Assembly (NCBI GenBank): GCA_944354265.1
Contig: CALVPX010000009.1
Span: 1 to 46,272 of the forward strand
Source of the DNA: an uncultured Clostridia bacterium
GTDB taxonomy: Bacteria; Bacillota; Clostridia; Christensenellales; Borkfalkiaceae
Direction: 5' to 3'
Length of the DNA stretch: 46,272 nt
Both the position numbers and the translations under genes were made by a program. Shown here piece by piece: positions 15,338 to 22,820 of this stretch. Every line of letters begins with the position of its first letter. Position 1 is the stretch's first letter. The notes under the pieces are model-generated. The model ran no database searches. It was not told the DNA's origin and was given only the letters and a program-made list of their open reading frames with translations.

Positions 15338-16381
15338 TTATCTCCTGATTTCGTAGTTCATGTTCATCAGGTTGATTATCGACTCCTCGTCGTCGGTGAT
15401 GTTGAAGTCGCCGTGCATGGTGTGCTTTATGACTGAGGAGGCCACGCCGAAGTTTACGATGTCCTCGGGCGAGAACTGCCTCATCATGGCGTATATTATG
15501 CCGCTTGCAAAGGCGTCGCCGCCGCCCACTCGGTCGAGTATGTTAAAGCGGAAGGTGCGGCTCTCGTAGGTCTCGCCGTCGTACCACAGGAAGGCCTTGA
15601 GGCTGTTTTCGCTGCCCGAGTGCACATATCGCACATGGCGGCCTATCGCCTTGAAGTTATAGCGCTTGGCAAGCTCGCGGAAAATTCTGTCCTGCTCCTT
15701 GTAGGTGGGGTTCATTGAAAGCCCGTCCTTCATGTCCTTGCCGTCGGGGCCGGGCAAATTTATGGGCTCTATGCCGAACAGCACGTCCACATAGGGCAGG
15801 TATTCGGTTATGCAGTCGCGTGCCTCCTGCCAACCCCACAGTGCGGAGCGGTAGTTGCAGTCGAACGAAACCGTCATGTCCAAATCTTTGGCGGCCTTTA
15901 AGGCGAGCATCATCAGCTCGCGGCAGTTTTTGGACAGCGCGGGGGTTATGCCCGAAAGGTGCAGCCATGTAAAGCCTTCAAGCTTCTTGTGCCAATCTAT
16001 CGTGTTGTAGTCGAACTTAGAAAAGGCCGAATCCTTGCGGTCGTATGTAACCTTGCTTGCGCGCACGCCGAACCCCTCTTCGAGGAAGTACACGCCCATT
16101 CTGTCGCGGTCGACATAAATGCAGGGCGAGCAGTGCACGTCGTTGGAACGGATGTACCTTATGGCCGCCTTGCCTATCGAAGAGTCGGGCACAACCGTGC
16201 AGTACGACGCGTCCACGCCGAGGTTTGCAAGCGACACCGCAATGTTGGCTTCTGCGCCGCCGTAGGTTATGTTGAATTGGTTTGCCATGCGAATCTTGTC
16301 GTTGTTGGGGGGCGATAGGCGGAGGAGAAGTTCGCCTATGCTTATAAACTTGATGTCCTTTAAATTGTCTTTGTTGGTCAT
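15338..16381 (-). CDS. kdgK: PfkB-family sugar kinase, probably 2-dehydro-3-deoxygluconate kinase
   Basis: A 347-residue carbohydrate kinase of the ribokinase fold. Visible are the N-terminal substrate motif GGAEANIAVSLANLG near residue 41 and the C-terminal PfkB signature DRVGGGDAFASG near residue 288 with the catalytic Asp. ISIGELLLRLSPP at the start and DCNYRSALW near residue 185 resemble KDG kinases, which phosphorylate 2-keto-3-deoxygluconate. No KDPG aldolase or uronate genes are nearby, so the substrate remains tentative. A CGGAG SD lies five bases before the ATG. Confidence 0.82.
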   Translation of the reverse strand: MTNKDNLKDIKFISIGELLLRLSPPNNDKIRMANQFNITYGGAEANIAVSLANLGVDASYCTVVPDSSIGKAAIRYIRSNDVHCSPCIYVDRDRMGVYFLEEGFGVRASKVTYDRKDSAFSKFDYNTIDWHKKLEGFTWLHLSGITPALSKNCRELMMLALKAAKDLDMTVSFDCNYRSALWGWQEARDCITEYLPYVDVLFGIEPINLPGPDGKDMKDGLSMNPTYKEQDRIFRELAKRYNFKAIGRHVRYVHSGSENSLKAFLWYDGETYESRTFRFNILDRVGGGDAFASGIIYAMMRQFSPEDIVNFGVASSVIKHTMHGDFNITDDEESIINLMNMNYEIRR

Positions 16382-16412
16382 AACGGCTCCGTGAAAAAGT
16401 TTTTCTGATTAC

Positions 16413-16441
16413 ATTATAACACCCATTTTCAAGTTTGTACA
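16413..16441 (-). promoter_or_regulatory. promoter of the sugar-kinase gene
   Basis: Minus strand TGTACA (16441-16436), 17-bp spacer, TATAAT (16418-16413). Confidence 0.6.
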
Positions 16442-16461
16442 TACCAAATTGAAAAATAATA

Positions 16462-16490
16462 TTGATTTTTTTATGACAACGGGTTATTAT
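16462..16490 (+). promoter_or_regulatory. promoter predicting a leaderless mRNA for the next gene
   Basis: TTGATT (16462-16467), 17-bp spacer, TATTAT (16485-16490). The predicted start at about 16497 coincides with the chosen ATG. Confidence 0.45.
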
Positions 16491-16496
16491 ATTGTC

Positions 16497-16781
16497 ATGA
16501 AGCTCAACGTTAAAGTTACATCTTCGGCGTACGACGCCGATTACGGCGGCGAGCAGTCGTTCGCGCTCGAGCGCGGCGAGTATTTGCTCGACAACATCTT
16601 CCGCCTGCATTTTTTCAGAATCATCATCGACGATATAATCGACGGCGCCGTCTGCTTCCGCCTGATGGAGGGAGCCGTGGCGCACTACTTCGTGCTCGAA
16701 AAGGAGGGCGACACCGCCGCTTTCAGCCGACAGACCTCCATAGGCGAGGATGAATTTTTGTTTACTCTCACAGGTGACTGA
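16497..16781 (+). CDS. hypothetical 94-residue protein
   Basis: Family not recognised. The sequence begins MKLNVKVTSSAYDADYGGEQ and has alternating hydrophobic and charged residues (LLDNIFRLHFFRIIIDDIIDG), suggesting a small soluble alpha/beta protein with no signal peptide or membrane segment. An in-frame ATG at 16449 is possible, but it would precede the best promoter. The gene ends one base before the start of the hydroxyacid dehydrogenase gene, so the two are cotranscribed and probably coupled. Confidence 0.65.
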   Translation: MKLNVKVTSSAYDADYGGEQSFALERGEYLLDNIFRLHFFRIIIDDIIDGAVCFRLMEGAVAHYFVLEKEGDTAAFSRQTSIGEDEFLFTLTGD

Positions 16782-16782
16782 C

Positions 16783-17733
16783 ATGAAGATTGTTTCCGTA
16801 GACATGTGCACGCTGTCGGCGGGGGATATAGATTTTTCCCCGCTTGAAAAATTGGGCGAAGTGACCTATTACGACACCCTCACCCCGGGCGGGCTTAAAA
16901 AGGCCGCCGCCGGGGCCGAAGCCCTGCTCGTCAACAAGGCCATAGTGGATGCGGAACTCGTATCCGCCTGCCCGAATTTGAAGTTCGTCGGCACATATGC
17001 CACGGGCTACAACAATGTAGACCTTTCAGTTTGCAGCAAGAGGGACATAACCGTCTGCAACGTGCCCGGTTACTCCACGCACGCCGTGGCGCAGCATGTG
17101 TTCGCCATGCTGCTGATGCTTTGCGGCTCTGTCGATAAATATTCGGCGTCTGTCTGCAAGGGCGATTGGAAGCGCGCAAAGACCTTTTCCTATATGCCTT
17201 GGCAGACGGTGGAGGTGTACGGCAAAACCTTCGGCGTGTACGGCTACGGCAACATAGGCCGCGCCGTCGCCCGCATAGCCGAGGCGTTGGGCATGAATGT
17301 AATTGTCTGCACGCGCACCCCGCCCAAGGATTGCCCCTACGAACTCGTCACCGCCGACCAAATTTTTGCCCGCAGCGACTTTTTGTCCCTGCACTGCCCG
17401 CTGACCGAGCAGACAAATGGCATTGTCAACGCGCGCACGCTTTCGCTCATGAAAAAGGAGGCAATTCTCATAAACACCGCCCGCGGCGGACTTGTGGACG
17501 AGGAAGCCCTCGCTGCTGCCCTCAATTCGGGCGCGTTGGGAGGGGCGTGTCTCGACGTGCTCGCCTCCGAGCCCATGAAAAAGGACTGCCCGCTCTTCCG
17601 CGCAAAGCACACGGTAATCACGCCCCACATCGCGTGGGTCCCCCGCGAAACCCGTCAGCGCTTGGTGAATGCGGTGGCCGACAATTTAAAGTGCTTCATT
17701 TCAGGCCACCCGGTGAATGTAGTGAATAGTTAA
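16783..17733 (+). CDS. D-isomer 2-hydroxyacid dehydrogenase
   Basis: A 316-residue NAD-dependent oxidoreductase. The Rossmann motif VYGYGNIGRAVARIAEALGM lies near residue 150. The catalytic set is visible: Arg in INTARGGLVDE near 232, Glu in DVLASEPM near 262, and His in VITPHIAWVPRE near 281. The family reduces 2-keto acids such as hydroxypyruvate, glyoxylate or phenylpyruvate; the closest feel is hydroxypyruvate/glycerate dehydrogenase, but this is not provable here. The ATG at 16783 follows an AGGTGAC SD located inside the preceding gene's end. Confidence 0.88.
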   Translation: MKIVSVDMCTLSAGDIDFSPLEKLGEVTYYDTLTPGGLKKAAAGAEALLVNKAIVDAELVSACPNLKFVGTYATGYNNVDLSVCSKRDITVCNVPGYSTHAVAQHVFAMLLMLCGSVDKYSASVCKGDWKRAKTFSYMPWQTVEVYGKTFGVYGYGNIGRAVARIAEALGMNVIVCTRTPPKDCPYELVTADQIFARSDFLSLHCPLTEQTNGIVNARTLSLMKKEAILINTARGGLVDEEALAAALNSGALGGACLDVLASEPMKKDCPLFRAKHTVITPHIAWVPRETRQRLVNAVADNLKCFISGHPVNVVNS

Positions 17734-17752
17734 TAGTGAAGAGTGAATAGTT
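17713..17752. repeat. GTGAATAGT/TAGTGAA tandem short repeat
   Basis: Imperfect reiteration of GTGAATAGT and TAGTGAAGA immediately after the dehydrogenase stop. Such runs often mark slippage or a recombination joint. The AT-rich gene that follows differs in composition from the genes before it. Confidence 0.6.
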
Positions 17753-17763
17753 GTGGTGAAGCT

Positions 17764-18003
17764 GTGACGAATAAAGAATTGATTATGGATTGCTTGGTTG
17801 ACGATGACGAAGCCCTTACTCAAATTTTCGAATTTTTCAAATTTGCTAAGGTGGATATAACCATCAGTCAATTGAAAAGTTTATTGGCTGAAATGTTGAA
17901 TGATGGATACATTTCAATAAACACAAAGTGGAAAAATGAAAATAGTGAGTACCCTTATTCTTTGACAGATAAAGGTAAGCAATTTTGGAATAGCATAAAA
18001 TAG
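17764..18003 (+). CDS. small winged-helix-like protein
   Basis: A 79-residue protein, TNKELIMDCLVDDDEALTQ onward, with DITISQLKSLLAEMLNDGYIS and YPYSLTDKGKQFWNSIK. The helix-helix-strand order ending in LTDKGKQFW resembles the winged-helix DNA-binding fold of PadR/MarR-like or archaeal-type small regulators. The start is uncertain: GTG 17764 (GGTGA nearby) or GTG 17743. The gene is AT-rich next to GC-rich neighbours and sits just after a short repeat, which hints at recent arrival. No target is evident. Confidence 0.6.
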   Translation: MTNKELIMDCLVDDDEALTQIFEFFKFAKVDITISQLKSLLAEMLNDGYISINTKWKNENSEYPYSLTDKGKQFWNSIK

Positions 18004-18150
18004 CCGAAGCATACGAAGTATGCGCAGCGAAGAAATCTGCATGAATTAAGCCAATGCGGCGGGCGCACGGAATTTCCGTGCGCCCGCCGCTATTTACCCC
18101 TTTTGTCATTTCGACCAACGCGGAGAAATCTCGGAGCAAAGCGACGGACA
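18002..18150. repeat. degenerate TGTCATTTCGAC repeat split by a hairpin
   Basis: Pieces GAAGAAATCTGCATGAA and GTCATTTCGACCAACG-CGGAGAAATCTC flank a GC hairpin GGCGGGCGCACGG-aatt-CCGTGCGCCCGCC (18058-18092). The hairpin appears to sit inside an old copy of the repeat. Confidence 0.6.
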
Positions 18151-18179
18151 AGAGGGGGATTAATTTTCGCTATAACAAA

Positions 18180-18245
18180 AACAAAAGCCGCGCTTTGAAC
18201 GCGGCTTTTAATTAACCGCGCGCCGCTTTTTTTAAAGCGGCGCGC
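18180..18245. terminator. two adjacent terminator hairpins
   Basis: AAAAGCCGCG-ctttgaa-CGCGGCTTTT at 18182-18211, then GCGCGCCGCTTT-tt-AAAGCGGCGCGC at 18216-18245. They separate the plus-strand gene from the convergent nitroreductase. The first has T-runs on both strands. Confidence 0.7.
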
Positions 18246-18260
18246 TTACTTTATTTTGCG

Positions 18261-18776
18261 TTAAACATAATAAATGTAATTATTTTTACGGGGCTTTGCC
18301 TCCTTGACCTCGTCGGGATAGCCGATGATAAGGTTGCCTATGCCCTCGTAGTCGCCCTCAATGCCAAGCTTCGCCAAAATGGCCTTGCCTTCGGGCAGTT
18401 CAAAGGTCTCCTTGGCGCGGTGAATCCAACAGCTGCCAAGTCCCATGGCGTGGGCGGCGTTCATCAGGTTGCCCATTACAAGCGTGCCGTCGTATACATG
18501 CGTGGGGACAGACTTGTCGGCGAGCACAACCAACACCGCGGGCGCGCCGTAAAAGGGATCGCCGTCCCTTCCCATAATCTTTGCGTTTATGGCGGAGAGC
18601 TCGTCGCGCACGGCCTTGTCGGTCACGGCAAGAATTATCGGCGACTGCCTTCCCATGCCCGTGGCGGCGTATTTGCCCGCCGTTAAAACCTCATTCAAAA
18701 GCTCTTGTGGTACGGGGTCGGGCCTGTACTTTCTTATGCTTCTACGGGTCAGCATGTTTTGTATAATCTCATTCAT
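18261..18776 (-). CDS. nitroreductase-family FMN oxidoreductase
   Basis: A 171-residue member of the FMN-dependent nitroreductase fold. Signatures are the N-terminal TRRSIRKYRPDPVP, which contacts the FMN phosphate, AATGMGRQSP near residue 38, and C-terminal AHAMGLGSCWIHRAKE near 110 with IGNLIIGYP. Such enzymes form dimers and reduce nitroaromatics, quinones or flavins with NAD(P)H. There is no ferredoxin domain. The SD is AAGGAGGCTCAAAAA. Confidence 0.9.
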   Translation of the reverse strand: MNEIIQNMLTRRSIRKYRPDPVPQELLNEVLTAGKYAATGMGRQSPIILAVTDKAVRDELSAINAKIMGRDGDPFYGAPAVLVVLADKSVPTHVYDGTLVMGNLMNAAHAMGLGSCWIHRAKETFELPEGKAILAKLGIEGDYEGIGNLIIGYPDEVKEAKPRKNNYIYYV

Positions 18777-18907
18777 TTTTTGAGCCTCCTTTTGGCAGTT
18801 TTATCAGCTATAATTATACCATATATAAGCAAAATTGCAATAAAAAGGGGCAAAAAAGGCCGTTTTTAATGTTTTAAAAAAAATTTAAAAAATTTTTGAA
18901 AAAGGTA

Positions 18908-18935
18908 TTGACAACGCAAATTTTTGTGGTATACT
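18908..18935 (+). promoter_or_regulatory. promoter of the large RNA
   Basis: TTGACA (18908-18913), 16-bp spacer, TATACT (18930-18935), with a TGG extension before the -10. It is one of the strongest promoters in the window and has no credible ORF behind it. Confidence 0.85.
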
Positions 18936-19117
18936 TAAAGTACAAAAAGAAAATAACTTACAAAAAGTGTTAGCGCGCAACACAAATCAGGAGAGTAAGC
19001 TAGATGAAATATAAGTAGCCGCGAAAGCGGGTCAAGGTTTTTTAATTGAGCGGATAGCTAATAGCGACCGCCCGTAGAAATATATAATCCAAAATAAGAG
19101 GTAAGGAGGTTACAACT

Positions 19118-19168
19118 ATGAAAATGATCCGAGCTGTTTCCTCAAGCGCTTGGGGAATAAGCGCATAA
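19118..19168 (+). CDS. 16-codon ORF inside the large RNA
   Basis: MKMIRAVSSSAWGISA, stop at 19166-19168. The SD AAGGAGGT lies seven bases before the ATG, as good as any in the window. The hairpin GCGCTT/AAGCGC overlaps its last codons. It could be a real micropeptide, a regulatory leader whose translation remodels the RNA, or a chance SD-like helix strand of a structured RNA. Confidence 0.3.
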   Translation: MKMIRAVSSSAWGISA

Positions 19169-19488
19169 AAAATTGATATTCCTGATAAATTGAATGCAAG
19201 TGAGGTACTGAAGTTATGAAAAGAAAAGTACTTTCAAGGGCAATCGAATTATAAGGAAGGTATAGTCCAATGTACAATTTAAAGTGCAGAGGTTTGAATT
19301 CGTAAACACGGTTTTAATTTCGCGGTAGCAATTGTTTAGGTCGTAAATACAAAAAGCAGGCAGAAGGTCTGCGAACATACGAAAAAACACTACTGCAAGG
19401 GAACATTACCCCGAACGGCTATTCACAGTAACCGTTTAAACGAGGAAAACCTCCAAGAAATTAAAATTGAATATAAACAAGCAAAATC

Positions 19489-19516
19489 CACCCCGTGGCG
19501 ACGTACTGCCACGGGG
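19489..19516 (+). terminator. hairpin closing the large RNA
   Basis: ACCCCGTGGC-gacgtact-GCCACGGGGT followed by TAATAGTTT. The stem is strong but the T tract weak, so the 3' end of the RNA is approximate. Confidence 0.6.
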
Positions 19517-19524
19517 TTAATAGT

Positions 19525-19665
19525 TTGGTGAAATACAAGGCGGTGCCTTGTGTGAAATATGCCTACGGCATGTGAAATACCGCCTCAACAATTCACCAAA
19601 ACATGCCGCCGTTCATGGCGGTGTGAAATGCAATCTTTTAGATTGCGTTGTGGTGAGAAGTTATG
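19525..19665. repeat. string of mini-hairpins joined by a GTGAAAT linker
   Basis: Successive short palindromes ACAAGGCggtGCCTTGT, ATGCCtaCGGCAT, CCGCCgttcatGGCGG and GCAATCttttaGATTGC are separated or flanked by the word GTGAAAT, which occurs at least four times. There is no ORF. Similar strings with another linker lie at 31021-31080 and 31205-31430. From here to 19904 the only other items are a mini TTTCGAC palindrome (19700-19742) and a terminator. Confidence 0.7.
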
Positions 19666-19699
19666 CGCCTTCGGAGCGATAAGGCAACTCCTACCGTGT

Positions 19700-19742
19700 C
19701 ATTTCGACCAAGCCCACCGAAGGCGGGCTTGGTCGAAATGAC
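19700..19742. repeat. minimal TGTCATTTCGACC palindrome
   Basis: TGTCATTTCGACCAAGCCC-accgaagg-CGGGCTTGGTCGAAATGACA: only the two inverted ends of the dispersed element, joined directly into one long hairpin. Confidence 0.75.
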
Positions 19743-19798
19743 AGGAATCGGGGTGCCCATAATGCGGTTTTGTGTCGCGGGCGGCTGCAATTTGTCAG

Positions 19799-19842
19799 CA
19801 AAAAGCCGACCGAAGGCGGCATGCCTTCGGTCGGCTTTTTTA
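19799..19842. terminator. bidirectional terminator
   Basis: AAAAAGCCGACCGAAGGC-ggcat-GCCTTCGGTCGGCTTTTTT, with A- and T-runs at either end. It ends the minus-strand gene at 19905 and any plus-strand readthrough from the large RNA. Confidence 0.85.
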
Positions 19843-19904
19843 TGTTCAATGCAATCTGAAAATTTAATATGATATCCCGCGGCTGTCTGCGGACAGGCGG
19901 CAGG

Positions 19905-20387
19905 TCAAACCCTGTAAAAGTCGTCGCCGACCTTTATTACGTTCACCTTTTCTGCGGCTTCGCCTATATAAATGTTCTTGCCCGCCTTTTGGTTTGTCTT
20001 GCCCTCGAAATCTATCGTCAGGGTGGTGTCCTCAACGGCGGTTATGTGGTACACGGCCTTGTCGTTGTTCTTTCTTATAAGACAGCCGGCTTTGATGACG
20101 TCATCGTCGCCGCCAAGCATGGTGACGTATTTGCTTTCGCCGTCAAGGTGCTCTTCAACTGCAATTTCGGGATTGGCGGAAAATACGCCCGTGCCCGTGA
20201 ACACCTGATACTTGACGTGGTTTTTATTGAAATCCGAAGTCAAACGGCTGTCGTATGTGGCGTCGTCAAACTTCTGCCCTACTTTTTTAAAGAATCCGGA
20301 AAATTTGCCTTCCTTTTTGGTGCTTTCTTCGGCGGGTTCGGCCGAGGTTTCAACCTTTTCTTCGTTTGTCTTGTTTTCTTCAGCCAT
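19905..20387 (-). CDS. hypothetical acidic 160-residue protein
   Basis: Family not recognised. Residues 1-35 are an acidic, low-complexity, probably disordered segment (EENKTNEEKVETSAEPAEES). The rest (KFSGFFKKVGQKFDDATYDSR onward) is a compact beta-rich domain with repeated YVTML, AVYHITAVEDTTLTIDF and NVIKVGDDFYRV strands. No signal peptide or membrane segment, so it is cytoplasmic. The start follows an AAGGTAAAA SD. It is monocistronic between two terminators. Confidence 0.75.
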   Translation of the reverse strand: MAEENKTNEEKVETSAEPAEESTKKEGKFSGFFKKVGQKFDDATYDSRLTSDFNKNHVKYQVFTGTGVFSANPEIAVEEHLDGESKYVTMLGGDDDVIKAGCLIRKNNDKAVYHITAVEDTTLTIDFEGKTNQKAGKNIYIGEAAEKVNVIKVGDDFYRV

Positions 20388-20477
20388 AATTTTACCTTCG
20401 TTTTATTTTATTTATTATTATATTATATAACCCGAAAACGCAAATTATAAACACATAAAAACAAATTTATAAAAAAT

Positions 20478-20516
20478 AAGGCGGAGCCGACGCAATGCAC
20501 GTCGGCTCCGCCTTGA
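20478..20516. terminator. bidirectional hairpin terminator
   Basis: AAGGCGGAGCCGACG-caatg-CGTCGGCTCCGCCTT just past the stop of the minus-strand 77-residue gene. Confidence 0.75.
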
Positions 20517-20519
20517 TGC

Positions 20520-20753
20520 TCAGTGCGACATTATCCAATCGCGCACCTTGCCGTGCTCAATGGGCACAATGTTTTCAGAGGGATACTTGGAATTTTTGCC
20601 GCCGTTGGTGTAGATAAAATACTGCCCTTCACCCGTTATGTACAGCGTTTCCTCGTAGCCGTTGTCCGCGCCGTAGGCGCCGTAAGTAAACTTTTTGTCT
20701 ACCGTAGAACATGCCGTGTCGTAAACGACGCCGTCAATCTCCTTTCGCATCAT
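20520..20753 (-). CDS. conserved-looking 77-residue protein
   Basis: MMRKEIDGVVYDTACSTVDKK at the start, then LYITGEGQYFIYTNGGKNSKYPSENIVPI near the C-terminus. The pattern (a declared input, a GQYFIY strand, then a residue-number-like I-x-P-x-x) resembles small proteins of phage or plasmid origin whose function is not known to me. SD GGGAGG lies seven bases before the first of two adjacent ATGs. It is cytoplasmic and monocistronic. Confidence 0.65.
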   Translation of the reverse strand: MMRKEIDGVVYDTACSTVDKKFTYGAYGADNGYEETLYITGEGQYFIYTNGGKNSKYPSENIVPIEHGKVRDWIMSH

Positions 20754-20931
20754 TTTCGTCCTCCCGACGTTCCAAACGTCATTTTAAAGTCTAACACTTT
20801 GCGCATTTTAAGTCAAATTTTTTACAATCTTGATACGTTTGCCGTCATTTTATTATAATACAAAACATTTTATGTTATTTATTAAAGGGTAATGACGGCG
20901 TTAAAAATATTTTTTTGTCAAGTTAAATCGC

Positions 20932-20960
20932 TTGACAAATTTTTTGCGCGCAGATATAAT
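20932..20960 (+). promoter_or_regulatory. promoter of the ylxM-ffh operon, nearly leaderless
   Basis: TTGACA (20932-20937), 17-bp spacer, TATAAT (20955-20960). The ylxM ATG is at 20972, only 12 bases beyond the -10, so the leader would be 0-5 nt. Confidence 0.75.
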
Positions 20961-20971
20961 TATTGCACTGT

Positions 20972-21367
20972 ATGAACAAGCTTGAGTTTATGCGCCTGTG
21001 GGATATTTACAGCGGATTGCTTACGCCCACGCAGCAGGAGATGACAAACGCCTATTTCAATCTCGATTTAACCGTTTCGGAAATCGCCGAGCAGAAGGGC
21101 GTATCCCGTCAGGCCGTATCGGAGTGCCTTTCGCAGAGCAAAAAGCAGCTTGAGGGGTACGAAAGTACCCTTCACCACAGCAGAATGCTCACCGAAGGCG
21201 ACCTGCAAACTTCCTTTCTCCTCACCGATATAGGCAAGTGGGCCGATAAGTTTTTGCAATTGCACCCCGAATATGCCGCAGACATCGCAGAGCTCAACGA
21301 CATTTTGTCAAGGGACTATTCGCAGCAGGCGGCAGAGGCCCTCGCAAAGTATTCAAAAGGTCAATAA
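20972..21367 (+). CDS. ylxM: YlxM-family SRP-associated HTH protein
   Basis: A 131-residue protein of the YlxM/p13 family that is almost always encoded directly before ffh. An N-terminal sigma-factor-like helix-turn-helix is visible at residues 18-55 (LTPTQQEMTNAYFNLDLTVSEIAEQ, then VSRQAVSECL). In streptococci the homologue binds the signal recognition particle and modulates its GTPase. The rest of the protein is helical. Its stop directly abuts the ffh start. There is no SD, consistent with the leaderless promoter; an in-frame TTG at 20963 is less likely. Confidence 0.88.
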   Translation: MNKLEFMRLWDIYSGLLTPTQQEMTNAYFNLDLTVSEIAEQKGVSRQAVSECLSQSKKQLEGYESTLHHSRMLTEGDLQTSFLLTDIGKWADKFLQLHPEYAADIAELNDILSRDYSQQAAEALAKYSKGQ

Positions 21368-22681
21368 ATGGCATTATTCTCATCACTATCGGAAAGATTA
21401 AACCATATATTTTCAAAGCTGACAAAGCACGGCAGGCTGACTGAGCTTGAAATAAAGACGGCCATGCGCGAAGTGCGCGTCGCCCTCTTAGAGGCCGACG
21501 TAAACATTCAGGTCGCCAAAAAGTTCTGCGCTGACGTATCCGAAAAGGCCGTCGGTCAGGAAATTTTAAAGAGTCTCAATCCCGCTCAGCAGGTAATTAA
21601 AATTGTCAACGACGAGCTCATAGAACTCATGGGTTCGACCAACTCAAAATTGATCGTCTCTCCCAAGCCCCCCACGGTAATAATGATGTGCGGCCTTCAG
21701 GGCGCGGGCAAGACCACTCTGTGCGGCAAGCTCGCTGTGCTCTTAAAGAAGAGCGGCAAAAAGCCCCTTCTCGTCGCGGGCGATATCTACCGCCCCGCCG
21801 CAATCACTCAGCTGCAGGTCGTCGGCAAGAATGCAGGCGTGGAGGTGTTCGAAAAGGGCACTCAGGACCCCGTCAAAACGGCCAAGGATGCCGTCGACTA
21901 CGCCCGCTCCATGGGCTACGACACTGTAATCATCGACACCGCCGGCAGGCTTGAAATAGACGAAAAACTCATGCAGGAGCTCGAGCGCATAAAGGCGGCG
22001 ATTGAAGTTTCAGAAATTCTTTTAACCGTCGACGCCATGATGGGTCAGGTGGCGGTAAACGTCGCCAAGACCTTCAACGAGCGCCTCGAAGTTACGGGCA
22101 TAGTTTTGACCAAGCTCGACGGCGACACCCGCGGCGGCGCCTGCCTTTCAATCAAGGCCGTAACGGGCAAACCCATCAAGTTCATAGGCGTCGGCGAAAA
22201 GCTGACCGACCTTGAATATTTTTATCCCGACAGAATGGCCTCGCGCATACTCGGCATGGGCGACGTTCTCACCCTCATCGAAAAGGCGCAGGAGGCCGTC
22301 ACCGAGGAGCAGGCCAAAAAGATGCAGAAGAAGATGCTCGAAAACGCCTTCACCTTGGAGGACTATTTGGAGCAGTTCGAAAGCATGAAAAAGATGGGCG
22401 GCGCGCAGGCGCTCGTCTCCATGATGCCCGGCCTCTCCGGCAAGATAAAGGAGGGCGACATAGACGAGGGCAAGATTGAGCGCACCAAGGCGATAATCCT
22501 CTCCATGACCAAAAAGGAGCGCACAGACCCTTCTATCATAAACTCCTCGCGCAAAAAGCGCATTGCGGCGGGCTCAGGCACGTCCGTGCAGGAGATAAAC
22601 CAACTGTTAAAGCAGTTCGACCAAACTAAGCAACTCATAAAACAACTCAAGGGCGGCAAAAGGCGTTTGCCATTCATGTAA
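21368..22681 (+). CDS. ffh: signal recognition particle protein Ffh
   Basis: A 437-residue SRP54 homologue that binds signal sequences and, with SRP RNA and FtsY, targets ribosomes to the membrane. Order: N domain (1-95), GTPase G domain with P-loop GLQGAGKTT at 109-117, DTAGR near 190, TKLDGD near 248, then a C-terminal M domain from about 300 that is methionine-rich and ends in basic residues (QLKGGKRRLPFM). The M domain carries MPG and the RNA-binding SSRKKRIAAGSG motif. Length is normal. The start immediately follows the ylxM stop, with AAAAGG upstream. Confidence 0.97.
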   Translation: MALFSSLSERLNHIFSKLTKHGRLTELEIKTAMREVRVALLEADVNIQVAKKFCADVSEKAVGQEILKSLNPAQQVIKIVNDELIELMGSTNSKLIVSPKPPTVIMMCGLQGAGKTTLCGKLAVLLKKSGKKPLLVAGDIYRPAAITQLQVVGKNAGVEVFEKGTQDPVKTAKDAVDYARSMGYDTVIIDTAGRLEIDEKLMQELERIKAAIEVSEILLTVDAMMGQVAVNVAKTFNERLEVTGIVLTKLDGDTRGGACLSIKAVTGKPIKFIGVGEKLTDLEYFYPDRMASRILGMGDVLTLIEKAQEAVTEEQAKKMQKKMLENAFTLEDYLEQFESMKKMGGAQALVSMMPGLSGKIKEGDIDEGKIERTKAIILSMTKKERTDPSIINSSRKKRIAAGSGTSVQEINQLLKQFDQTKQLIKQLKGGKRRLPFM

Positions 22682-22685
22682 AAAA

Positions 22686-22820
22686 TTAACGCTCGTTGTG
22701 CATTGGCGGCAACGCACCAACTCGCCGTTATCTGAGGGCGCCGCCTCACCCGCTGAGGCGCAGGTATGCGCAAATTGGGGTTTGCTGCGCGAAGGCGCGA
22801 CTTCGCTTGCAACGTGTTGC
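22686..22820 (+). repeat. TTAACG multi-hairpin element, copy A
   Basis: Between ffh and rpsP. Ordered blocks: TTAACGC, a small hairpin with GTGCATTGGC, CGCCGTTATCTGAGGGCG, GCTGAGGCGCAGGTATGCGC, AAATTGGG, GCTGCGCGAAGGCGCG and ACTTCGCTTGCAACGTG. Related copies lie at 23213, 25266, 28165 and 44589. Confidence 0.75.

Larger units (their letters stand above)
18942..19516 (+). ncRNA. large structured RNA of about 575 nt, family unknown
   Basis: A stretch with a strong promoter and a closing GC hairpin but no protein gene. It folds locally in many places: GTGTT/AACAC (18967-18983), CCGC-gaaa-GCGG (19019-19030), GCGCTT/AAGCGC (19146-19164), AGTAC/GTAC across 19227-19274, GCAGA/TCTGC (19359-19374), and TACTG (19391-) with CAGTA (19425-) enclosing AACGG/CCGTT. 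Many unpaired A-rich linkers separate the helices, as in ornate large RNAs (OLE, ROOL and GOLLD are 500-800 nt). I could not match any of these consensus sequences. It is not RNase P RNA or tmRNA by their invariant motifs. A 16-codon ORF with a perfect SD lies inside it. Confidence 0.65.

Noticed and set aside
19250-19266. AAGGTATAGTCC in the large RNA looks like the conserved P7/S element of group I introns (AAGATATAGTCC).
   Set aside because: The partner strand GACTA is absent from the upstream 300 nt, there is no interrupted gene or exon to splice, and the RNA has its own promoter. Probably chance.
19273-19310. A GGTTTGAATTC T-arm-like motif in the large RNA, as a tRNA or tmRNA part.
   Set aside because: No acceptor stem, anticodon arm or CCA-like end fits around it. 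No tRNA gene was found anywhere in the window.
19799-19842. The palindromes as Spo0J/parS, oriC or phage att sites.
   Set aside because: None matches TGTTTCACGTGAAACA (parS) or DnaA boxes; there is no dnaA/dnaN, integrase or tRNA. They look like terminators or repeats.
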